A stretch of DNA of 64,000 nucleotides from Branchiostoma floridae (lineage: Eukaryota; Chordata; Leptocardii; Amphioxiformes; Branchiostomatidae). The DNA lies in NCBI RefSeq assembly GCF_000003815.2, contig NC_049981.1, positions 12,245,625 through 12,309,624 of the forward strand, in the 5' to 3' direction. Made by a program: the position numbers and the translations under genes. This document shows positions 51,920-63,600 of the stretch, in pieces; positions within the stretch are counted from its first letter, which is position 1, and every line of letters starts with the position of its first letter. A model generated the notes under the pieces. It ran no database searches and had not been told where the DNA came from. It saw only the letters and a program-made list of their open reading frames with translations.

Positions 51920-54900
51920 CTTCCACACGTAGTCCACAGGCGAGAATAATACAACAGGTAAACCTGAAGACTGAACCTCGCCGTAAAGCCATCCTTCTGA
52001 CGGACGTGCCCTTCAAAAGCCGACGGGAACAAGCGCGGGGACTCCCGTTAGAAATATGCTTCTGTTCCGGTAAAGCCACTCCTACTGATTATTTACCGTT
52101 TCAGTTGTGAATTAAATCAACAAATAGTATTTTCTCAGATATGTATATCTTTGGATAAAAATCAGCCAAGAAAATTAAACGATCCCCTTGCATTTTTCAA
52201 GCCATTCAAAAGTGATAGATTGGACAAATTTTGCGTCGTTATAATTTGAAAGGGTAGGGCGTTACCAATAGAAACTAAAGGCCACGCATTAAATTGCCCT
52301 TTCTTATCGAATTTGCTCCCGTAAATAAAAGGCGCCGACCATCATTCACCGATTTCTTTGTATCTTGAAATCGAGTCCTTCTTTTTTCTTAGCAATATCA
52401 ACTTTTGTCGATGTCACAAGCGCTTTATTCTTATCTATCTACGAGTTTACAATTTATGGGTTGAAAAAAGAACGTAAAGATACTCGATGTCCTTGGTTAG
52501 ACAATGGTGTGTATGATGATCTTTTATGATAGACCCACGAGAGGCGTTAGAGGTGGTCTGGTCATGTGGAAGTTGAAATGGGAGGACATCTCGGCACTTA
52601 GGAGAAAACGAAGATAAAAACCTCGACTTTTGCAATTATCGCACATTTTTTTACTACAAAATGACACAAGGACATTAATTTGCGTCCCAGCCGTGATATA
52701 TATTTGCAGTTTGTGGAACATTTTTGTAGACTCGAAAATAATATTTCAATGTTGAGGTTAATGACCTTTGTGAAGCAAGCGCCTTATTCTTGATCAATCT
52801 ACCATTTTTACAATTCTATGGTATAGATTGAAACAGAACATCATGACTCAATGTCCTTTGTGACTCAATGTTCTTGGTTAGAGAATGGTGTGTATACTGA
52901 TCTTTTACGATAGATCCGCTTCAGGCGTTATTAGATGTGGTTTCTTGATGTGGACATTGAAATATAGGAGAACGCCTCAGCAGATGATACTAAAAAAGAT
53001 CAATACCTCGACTTTTTCAGTTATCACAATTTCTTAATTTTTTGAGAACTGGAAATGACACAAGGGTAGCGCACATATCTTGCTTCCAAATCATGATATT
53101 TATTTACGGTTTTGCAGGCTGGAAAAAAATTGTTATTATGGAGGTTACTGACCTCTGTAGAGAGTATGACATTATTTCATACATCCATTATGTAGCTATT
53201 TTGAACACATCCCAAGACTGGTTGTATCTGCTTGTGTGACTGTACTTGAAAACCTAGACTAGATATCAGCAATAGTGTGCTTTGAAGGCATCCATCTTTT
53301 TTTCTTAACATGATCAAATTCTCCATCAATCAACCATTTTTACAATTCTCTGGTATAGATTGAAAACAGAACATCATGTGACTCAATGTCCTTGGTTCGA
53401 GAATGGTATGATTATCTTTTATGACAGACCCGCAAGACACGTTTGCGTTAGATGTGGTTTCGTGGTGTGGAAAAGAAAATGGAAGGATGCTTCAGTAGAT
53501 AATAACAAAAAAGATAAGTACCTCGCCTTTTTTTAGCTATCCCACTTTTCTTACTTTTTTGAGAACTGGAAATGACACAAGGGTAGCGCGCATGACTTGC
53601 TTCCAAACTATGATAATTATTTGCGGTTTGGAAATATTTGTGCAGGCTTGAAAAATATGTTATTTTATTGTTGAGGTTATTGACCTCTGTAGAGAGTATG
53701 ACAGTTCCATTATTCCATACACCCATCATGTACTATTTTGAACACATCCCAAGATATCTGCTTGTGTGACTGTACTTGAAAACTTAGATGTCAACAATGG
53801 TGTGCTTTGAAGGCGTCCTTCTTTTTTTCTTTACATGATCAATTTGTCCATCAATCTACCATTTTTACAATTCTCTGGTATAGATTGAAAACAGAACATC
53901 ATGTGACTCAATGTCCTTGGTTCGAGAATGGTATAATTATCTTTTATGACAGACCGCAAGACACGTTTGCGTTAGATGTGGTTTCGTGATGTGGAAATAG
54001 AAATGGACGACGCCTCAGTAGATGATAACAAAAAAGATAAATACCTCGACTTTTTTCAGTTATCCCACTTTTCTTATTTTTTTTGAGAACTGGAAATGAC
54101 ACAAGGGTAGCGCGCATGACTTGCTTCCAAATCACGATATTCATTTACGGTTTCGAGAACATTTTTGCCGGCTTGAGAAATAAATTTTTATTGCTGAGGT
54201 TGCTGACCTCTGTCACAGAGTATGACAGTTCCATTATTTCATCATGTAGCTATTTTGCACACACCCAGCAACTGACAATATTTGCAAGTGTGACTGTACG
54301 TGACGACCTAGGTATCAGCAATGGAGTGTTATGCAGAAATTGGTGTACACTACATGGCTTTATGAATCCATGCATTATTGATAATTCATAAGCATTGTTA
54401 TATATTTATTGGAGTCTTGAAGGTGTGAAATGCTCCACTGCAGTCTATGAAAGAGAGAAACAGTCCACGGTGAACGAAACTTATAGACAAAATTACGTAT
54501 TTCCATTGTTGCAAAAGAGAGATATGAATAAAGAAATAAAAAGGTATGATATTCAAAGCCGAAGAATAGAAAACGTTGCGTGTCTACGGGTAAGATCTCG
54601 GAAAAAGATTCTTGAATCTTGAAAACAGACCAAAACTAGTACTCCACTTTCTCTGCTAAAAACGGTACTACTGCATATTTTACGCTGTTTAAAAAATATA
54701 ATCTGAACAAATTTTGTGTCGTTATGATATGACAGGGTAGGGCGTAACCGATAGGAACTGAAGGCCATGCATGCAGGTGTCCCTTTTTATTGAATTAGTT
54801 CCCGTAAATAAAGTTCACCCATCTTGGAATTGAGTAGCTTTTTCTTAAAGTGATGAACTTTTGTCGATTTGTTATCAGCAAGTGCGTTTTACAATTTCAT

Positions 54901-55181
54901 AGTATAAAACAGACCATAATGTTACCCAATGTCCTTTATGAGAATGATGTGTAGAATATAATCATTTTTCATTGATCCACGAAATATAGTAAAAGTAGTC
55001 TCAGGAATTTTATAGGAGGACATTATAACATATTGAGAAGTATGTACCCAACTCTTTTTCATTTGAATAACTAAAGAAAACAAATTGATAGACACAAGGG
55101 CAGCACGCATGACAGGTATCCAAACCGTGATATGTTTTTGTAGTTTAGAGAACATTTCGGACAGCCTTGAACAAAATATGG

Positions 55182-55194
55182 AGGTCATTGACCT
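55182..55194. promoter_or_regulatory. Perfect IR-1 AGGTCA motif in the array
   Basis: AGGTCATTGACCT: two AGGTCA half-sites inverted with a one-base spacer, the arrangement bound by EcR/FXR-type nuclear receptor heterodimers with RXR. It lies about 75 bp upstream of the ATG-like position of its unit. Variants are at 52755, 53142, 53674, 54197 and 55822. Confidence 0.5.
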
Positions 55195-55945
55195 CTGCGG
55201 AGAGTATCAACGAATAATCTATGTATATCTTTTGATGAAAATCAGCAGAGAAGACGATCTCCTCGCATCTTTCACGCCATTCAAAAATGATTGAACATTT
55301 TTTTTTGTCGTTAAGCTATGGTAACCAATGGAAACTGAATGCCATACATACAAGTGTTTATTTTTATCGAATCCGTTCCTTATCAACCATTTTTTTGAAT
55401 CTTGAAATCGAGGTCCTCTTTTTTCTCAACATGATCAACTTTAATCAATTATCATCAAACGCGTTATTTTCATAAATGTACCATCTTGATTGTATGGTAT
55501 AGATTGAAAACAGAACGTCATGTTACTCGATGTCCTTGGTTAGAGAATGGTGTGTATAACGGTCTTTTATGATCGATCTACGACAGGTGTTAGAGGTGGT
55601 GTAGCCATGTGGAAACGAGAAATGAAAAAAAAAAACATCTGGGCACATGGGATTTAAATGCGAGAAGTACCTTGAATTTTTCAGTTATCTCAGTTGTTTT
55701 TGTCCTTTAATAATAAACAAAATAGACATAAGTGTAGAGCGTATGACTTGCACCCAAACAGTGATATCTATTGGCAGTTTCGAGAAAATTTGTTCAGTCT
55801 TGAAAAAATGTTGTAAAGTTGAGGTTATTGACCTCTGTGGAGAGTCCGACGTCCATCATGTATTTTGAACACACCCAACAGCAGACTGCATCTGCTTGCA
55901 ATTGTGTGACGACATGACAACCTAGATATCAGCATTGAAATGATT

Positions 55946-57536
55946 GAAGGAACTAGTGTGTGCTACATGACTTTTTGAATCTACATGAGCGGTGGTATTT
56001 TTATTGTAAAATAGTTTAGAAATTGCACGAATGTATTCCCTAGGGAATAAGTTTTGAAGTAACCTTTGGCTGGTTGGTCTTTGGATCAGAGAAGGCCTTT
56101 GTTCATACATGTACCTGTTCACACAACTTGGTTCTATCAGCACAGAAAAACACTGTCTTAATCAATGTTTTTATTACGTTTCTGGCAAATGAAAATGATA
56201 TGGTAACATTACAGATTTTAATCTCTCCTTTGTTGCTGACAAGAAATAACTGGGAACTCTATAACATAGATATAAGTTTTGAATACGATTTTCGCTTCAC
56301 CTGTGGATACAATTATATTTTGAATTTGATTTGAAGCTCGTGTTCATTTTCAAGATGTTCGTACAAAGCAGAAAAGACCATGACTGTACACATTGAAAGA
56401 AACTACTCATTCACAAAACAAACGATCCACACAATTGCTTTCATCTTTATTTCATGAACAGTCATAAACATACATATCAAACACACTCTTGCCACATCTG
56501 AACACACAAAACAGTCAGGATATAAACATTGAGAATATGTACAGGACAAATGGTTTTTGTATTCTAACTTTAGAAGTACGTCTATAACAATGATTCTTGG
56601 TGATATCTTAAAGCACAAACATGCTGTTTGCTAGTACGGTTGATCTTGTAACAAATTGTTTGTATGGCCATAAGTACAACAAAAATCCAGGAACTAGAGG
56701 CTGATTGTCAATTATCATTGTCTGTCTGTTGAACCTGTTGATATTCCTACTTTATACGAAACATGCACTTAACCTCAAGTAGAAAACCATAATATTAGAT
56801 GTTGAAGTCCGTTGGTAACACTTGTGCGTCTATCTGCACTTCTACTTTCATCCTATATTCACTATCAAAATGTCATGTCTCCGCCAGTCTTAGCACTTTC
56901 ATATATGTATATATGTATTTACAAAGTGAAACAATACCATGCATTCTTGAAATAGTTGAACTGTAATATCCAACAACAAAATTGGACTCACCCAAATTTT
57001 CGACTGCACAGCATCAGTCTTTGTCAATGAATGAACAATCCACTTCTACCAACACAGATGAACTTTCAAGTTAATTTCAAGTTAATACCATGCATGTTTT
57101 TTACAATATCACAAGCGCAAAAATTATCATAAGTATAAAAACTGACAGACACATTTTCGCTGATCGAAATTGACACTGCCTACAATTTGCACGAAGTGCT
57201 TATGAGATACACCTTTTTCTCTTCTTGATAACTAACTAAAGCCGATAGAAGGGGCTAGCAAATGAATTTTTCAATGCATGGTTAAGCCATCCAAAAATCA
57301 CTTCAAAGCACATTTACCTGCATTCCAAACCTCAACTATTAACCCCCACTGCAAAACTGGATTTGCCAGGTTTGTTCTGGTTCAAAAGACGAAATGAGCT
57401 GTCATTCATTCAACTACAGGTCAAAATATCGGCGCTATTTTCTGCCATATTGCAAGTAGACATGCTTCTGTCATCCCTTACAGAAAACTCGACCATTATG
57501 ATGAAAATTCGCCAAGAAAAAAATGAGTAGATATCA
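55946..57536. other. Intergenic region right of the array, with 3' flank of the second PKD1-like gene
   Basis: 55946-56400 shows nothing recognisable. About 56400-57400 shares short blocks with 26600-27350, the matching place behind the first PKD1-like gene, so it is probably 3' UTR or flank. The stretch next to the gap (57400-57536) does not match the expected last exon. Confidence 0.5.
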
Positions 57537-57636
57537 NNNNNNNNNNNNNNNNNNNNNNNNNNNNNNNNNNNNNNNNNNNNNNNNNNNNNNNNNNNNNNNN
57601 NNNNNNNNNNNNNNNNNNNNNNNNNNNNNNNNNNNN
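57537..57636. other. Assembly gap (100 N)
   Basis: Exactly 100 N, the conventional size for a gap of unknown length. It swallows most of the last coding exon of the second PKD1-like gene. Confidence 0.99.
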
Positions 57637-60600
57637 GCGCTTCATCTTCCAAAAAGAGTTTATTCACTGTATAATCGCGTTGCTTCTTAACGTTTTAAAG
57701 ATATAAAAAAGAAATCGGGAAAGGGATAGAAATCACTGAGAAAATGATATGAACTGTCTTGATTTTACTGATTTGCTTTGATGAACAGTAACTAATGTTC
57801 CTATTAATCGAATGATTATGTTTATGAATTATAATTGATTAAGCCGCTGAGGACACCGTATATAATTCTTACGTTGTATGAAATTGTTACTGTTTCGGGT
57901 TGTTATATGTACTGTTATGTAGTTTGGGGCATGTATTTTACTGTTTTTTTTTTGTAGCAGGTTTTGTTTTTGTTTGAGATATTTGAACCTGTGCCATGCG
58001 TGCCTGTTTATTTCTTTGAAAAAAAAATACAAAGAACGATGGGAAAAACAAACAGTAACGATAATGCTATGATACTACCGTCAAAGACTTGGGTCTCATG
58101 GCGCATGCCCAGAAGACTCCCGAAGGAGTTCCAGAAGTAATCTCCCATCGCGGTGTCCACCTCAATGTCGTCTGACGTCTGACAGTAGCTCAGCCAGTTA
58201 CACAGCATCCCGACTCCCAGATTCACCTGGAGGAGGAGGCAGAAACGTTCTGTTAGGTTTTAAAAATGCTGCAGGAAAATTCAAAGTTGATAACAGATCG
58301 TGGCTTTGACTTTGTAAAGTACATTCCTATCTTGATTGAAATTTATTTTGCAATGGGTAATTTGAAACATAAGAAGGCCTGTATGCCCTAAAATATTCAA
58401 AACATAAATATTAGATAGTTGTGAACGTTTTAAAAGATACTGTCCTGTTTGCACCGTGAGCTGCAAACCTTTATCCGCTATTTGTCTAGACCGCCCCCGT
58501 GAGGTGGTGCCAAACATCGATTCGCTAGGGAATGCATTAAATTCATTTAGAAATCTCTAGATTTTCCATAGTGTCCAATACATCCGTGTCCGCATGCCGT
58601 GAGGCGTCGCAAAAAAACAACAACAGAATTTCCTCTTACCAGACAGCAGATGAAGACCAGGACGAATGTAGCGTAGTACAGCGGTCCCAGGACACTATCC
58701 ACTCTCTTAATGTCATCCCCAAAAACATCGCCGAACGCCCTTCCCAAGCTCAGCTCAAATAAGACGTACGACGTCTCCTTAAAGGCGGAGAAACTATTCA
58801 TGTGTTTCCCAAATATCAGGATCCCGCAGATGGTAAAGGACAGTAGAAGGATGAACATGTATGTGAGGAACCCAAAAGCCTCCCGGTACATCAACTAGTC
58901 CAAGCGGGAAACAAAGAAATCGTGACGGTTCAAAAGCGCCGACTAGTATTATGGCAGCAAACTGAACACCTCACCAATATCACATTACGAATACACGTTA
59001 TTACATAAAGAAAGAAATCGTAACATGCCATACTTTGCATGTGACCAAGTCAAGTGCTGACTTACGACAGCAGATTGACGATTTGTTCGATACAACAATA
59101 CAAATACATATACTCTTTCATTCTAACATATCACAGTGCACATGTTGCTACTTTGCTTTAACGCCCTCTGGTGAGGGTATGTGCGTTATACCAAATTTAA
59201 GTGAGCCACAAAATATAAGTTAAGGGACTTCTTAAAATGTAAGACTGTCTTGACTTACACGAGGAAGAGTGAAGACGGTTGCTACGTTCTTAGAGAAGTT
59301 GAGAACCCGCAGGATGCTGAAGGTACTGATGAAGATGGAGAAGGAGAGGACCGACTTGAAGGTTGCGTCCCATTGGCTGGCGGCACTGATGTCTATAAAC
59401 TCATTGATGCCATGTAGTCCTGTGGGAAATATCGAACGACGTTTCTGTGTAGAACTTTTTTCTATAGATGAACCGTACATTATAGCTACATGAATACATT
59501 TGTATACAGTATGGCTACATTGGAATTCACATAGCTCATACGTCGACTTCTTTTGATATAGCTAAAGGTAAAGGTACAGCAGATGACTCCAGACTAAGAA
59601 CGAAGCATGCCTTTCATGTTAATACATGTAGGTCAAACGTGTCAGAAATGGCATAATTCATATTGAGGCTGCAATGTTCCTTCTTGTCAGGAAACCATTC
59701 ATTTATGTTGAAGACGAATAAATCTTTACTTCTGGATACTTTATTTTTATACAGACGTTTCGGAAGGCATCCACCTTCCTTCTTTAGTGAAATGAAAATG
59801 AAGACAAACAATTTCTTGGAACAAGGAATAATTCTTATGTTCTAAATAAACAAAAAAAGGTAACGGCTAAGGTGTTCTAAAATAAGCAACACAGGTAACT
59901 ATTGAGGTGTTCTAAACAATGTTCTAAATAAACAAAAAGGTAACTGACAAGGTTCTATAATACATTCAAGCAAAGTAAAAATAAACTAACAAGGAATAAG
60001 ATATAAAAATATGATAAAGTGTATACATAAAACCATCAATCACTTCAATAAACTATCCCAAGCACAAGAAAGCTCAGTTCTCAACCCACCCCTACGGTTA
60101 AGCGAAGGACGATGAATCCGCTCATAAATGGCCTCCCTTACCCCCTCTCAAACCAGCGAGATTCTCTGTCTAAGATGTCTGTAATATCGTTAGATACTAC
60201 AGACATCTTAGACAGAGAATCTAGCTGTGTTGTTTATTTTAGAACACCTTAGCCGTTACCTTTTTTGTTTATTTAGAACATAAGAATTATTCCTTGTTCC
60301 AAGAAATTGTTTGTCTTCATTTTCATTTCACTGAGGAAGGAAGGTGGATGCCTTCCGAAACGTCTTTATAAAAATAAAGTATCCAGAAGTAAAGATTTAT
60401 TCGTCTTCAATTTTAACGATACCTGGATGTCTAACCTTCACAAACATTCATATGTATTCATTCATGCATCGTTTGAAATTTATTTATTATCTAACAATCA
60501 AATATTATATATGATGTATACCTGTAGCCTGTTGTATATCCGCCAATGCAGCAGCTGCCCAGATGTAACGTAGTCCGAATGTCACAATAACGGCCGTGGA

Positions 60601-63600
60601 CAACCCTATCCCGCACAGGACCAAGATGTTCCAAAAACTCCTAAAGTAGACACGGCCGTTATTCCGTATGCCCCAAATCTCGTTAAGAATGTTGTAGATG
60701 TAGAAAACCAGGAACAAGATGTGGAAAAGCATCTGGACGAAGTCGTCTGTTGTTTGGTACTGGAACAGTCGGAAGGTCTGGATGTGTGGCTGCAGTTCAG
60801 CAGCGCCCCCTGTGATGTACTGCAGGGTGATGGCCATGGTGCTGAACAGCTTGACGTCAGGATGGTAGAAGTTGGCCCGGAGGATGAGAGTGTCGGAAAC
60901 CATCAGGATCCAGTTGTTCTGTTGTAGGAGGTCTATCATTGCAACTGCCTGGCCAACATTCCGTGGTAGGTCCAATGTGGTGTAGCACTCTGCCGTTCCA
61001 TTCATTGTCCCGTTCCTAAAACACATACAAGAATAAGAATTGCAACAATTAATTAGCAAAAACAGAAACTCATATATATAGAGAGTGATAAGGAGAAAGA
61101 GAGGGAGAGGGAGTGAGATAGTCAAAGAGGGAAAGACCGTATCTTTGAGAGAAAAATCTCTCAACCAAAACGGGGGCCGATATTTCACCCGTTGCTGACG
61201 TCACACTTCTAAAGAAGTCAAACCACATAGATGTCGGGTCATTTCAATTTGAAAAAAATAAGAGGACTGCTCGTTGGTTTATTGTGTGTACTGAAATAAT
61301 GTAAAACATGTTAATTACACCCACAGCTGAACTTCCATTTAATGGTGAGAATTCATTAGGTAGTAGACATACCTAAAATCGTCCGCAGAACTTGTGTTCC
61401 GAATGTGTGAACACCTGACTCCACCCAGTCGTTCCAGAGTTGCATCTCTTTGCCTGGCCGTCAGCTCAGGATACAGCTTAGAGCCACTACGTTCCAGGTC
61501 TGAGTCTATGGGGTCCTCTAAAGGGGAAATGAACATCCAAATGGTAGAAGGTAAATGAGAGAATTCCAAGCTAGTTATATTGATGGAGAGTATTGTACAA
61601 CCAATAAACCAGTCTAAAATAAATAAATTCACCACCGACGTTTGTGTATGTATCCGCACCTATGACTCAAGATACTTTCCATGGGAATGTTTTGTGGCAT
61701 GTTGGTAGCTATTGAGGTCCCGATTACAGACTGCGATTTGAGACACCGAAGTCCGTTCCTTTCGTAATGGTAGCTCTCGTTTTGCAATGTATTTCTCAAG
61801 CTTATCCATAGAAACTCGACATGCACAGCAAAAAGTGAACACTTTCAGAATGAAAAGCGAAAAAGACAGCTTCAACTTGGCTCGTCAGGAAAGAGATGAG
61901 GCTAATTTAAAACCATATGTGCAAAACAAAACAAAAACTTTAAAATCGATGAGGTTTTCTCACCGGGATAAATTGTGGTTCTCTCTAGGCGAACCGGACC
62001 GATCCGGAATGCGTTTGTTCCAACTGGAAACTGTTTGTCCAGCCACCTCAGCTTCTTCCTGCTGTATCCACGCTCTGGATGAAGGGACGGCATCAGTTCA
62101 GATGACAGCCATTTCCAAGCACCGCCCACAGTAGTCACCTGCAGGCAAGACGTGTGAAATATTTTTGTGTGCAATTTTTCGTTTCAAAACGAGTACGGAT
62201 CGCGGAATAAGCATGATGGTAAAAAGGCAAGGCATAGCACATATATAATGTTGGATAACACATATTTCTGCGGAAATCACACGTAACGATATCCTACACC
62301 AATCCCTCCTTTCTCTTGAAGAATGGTTGGTGCTACTTTCGACCAATGTTAAAGTCGGTGGTCCCTAACGTCACGTAATCAATGTGGTTGGTTATTCATC
62401 TTGAAGTAGGCCAATAAAATCGGTGATTCAGCATCAGTTACGAGGGGCATTCAATAAGTAATCCACCTGACCCACTTCCAGTTGTCTGATCTAAATAAAA
62501 TTTTGCATGTGTAATGAGTCATATCTCTATGGGCTATGTTGCAAAAAACAGCTCTGAACTAATTGCGGTTACTGATTTACTGGTGTTTGAACTGAGTCAG
62601 GTGTGAAATGGACCAGGTGTGAAATGGAGCAAGTTGAGTGTCGCGCAGTGATCCGGTTTTTGTATTTGAAAGGACGCACACCAAAGGGGACTTTTGATGA
62701 AATGAAAAAAACTTATGGTGATGATGCCCCATCATATGACCTTGTAAAACGCTGGCATCCTGAATTCAAACAAGGTCGGAAGTCTGTGGAAACAGCTCCC
62801 AGACCTGGTCGTCCCTCTTCTGCCATTAATGAGGCATCTGTCGGAGGACCAACCTGGGATGTCCTACAAGAACGGTGTCCAGAGCTACATCAAATGATGG
62901 GAGAAATGCAAAACTCTGGGTGGTTCCTATGAAGAGAAAGACTAATAACTGTGCCAAGTTTCATTAATCTCCTGCTGTGGGAAATGGGTCAGGTGGATTA
63001 CTTATTGAATGCCCCTCGTAGGTGCATAGCGTATTTTAACAGAATTTTACAATATAGCTTTAAAATCCCGAAGAACTGCTCACATAGTGTCGATGCTGTT
63101 GAAAAAGAGATGAAACGTGTTGCATGATGTTGAACATACCTCCTCGTGTCCCGTTAACAGGCTATGCTGTAGCGAAGTCCTGACGTAGTACGCGTTTACA
63201 TCCGTGTCCAACACCCCGATGTAAAAATACGTCAGGCTGAAGATCAGCAGCAGGACCAGGCGGACCAGGATGTCTCTACCCTGCGTCATCCGCTCGGGCC
63301 AGTTCGGGTCGTGGTCGGCTTTCTTCGGCTTGGGTGGTAAAACCCTTGCTGCAGGGACTTGCATGGCAAACGAGGAATAATACGTTTTTCTCAGTTATTT
63401 AAAAAACTGTTAAAACTATCTAAGTGAGAGATAGTCTATTATGGTAAAGATATTGTAAAATATAGGTGTAGGTGACACAAACATTGATACATGATGAACG
63501 TTTAAAAGCTTGTGTAAACTCTTTATCTTCACTTTAAACAGTGTCCACCCTTTATCATCCTCATAACGGGAGCAAGCTGGTAAAAATCCCGACCACTACT

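Larger units (their letters stand above)
50480..52440. other. Gene-free segment interrupting the promoter array
   Basis: Contains a decayed LINE C-terminus (51176-51522), an AAAC microsatellite with an adjoining possible SINE-like stretch (about 51880-52080), and otherwise AT-rich sequence without a recognisable gene. Confidence 0.5.
49990..55945 (-). repeat. Tandem array related to the promoter and first exon of the PKD1-like gene
   Basis: Degenerate direct repeats of roughly 520 bp (some steps near 380, 630 or 1000). Unit landmarks on the plus strand: GACACAAGGGTAGCGCGCAT, TTGCTTCCAAA, GAGGTTATTGACCTCTG, then ATTGAAAACAGAACATCA and TGTCCTTGGTT.GAGAATGGT. On the minus strand the first landmark reads ATG followed by CGCGCTACCCTTGTGTCATT, aligning with the signal-peptide exon at 49982-49984. 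ATG-like positions: 53074, 53591, 54115, 55108; an ATG-less version near 55740 and a diverged one near 52665. The segment 50300-50470 aligns with 54520-54670. The array is interrupted at about 50480-52440. Confidence 0.75.

Noticed and set aside
53448-54144. Minus-strand frames in the array as possible small secreted proteins (MRATLVSFPVLKK...)
   Set aside because: Frames differ between units and donors are out of phase with the next exon; better explained as decayed copies of the first exon.
59614-60573. Pair of related short peptides (MFVFIFISL...KEGGCLPKRLYKNK) on opposite strands
   Set aside because: Similarity comes from the inverted Penelope-like arms, not from a conserved coding gene.
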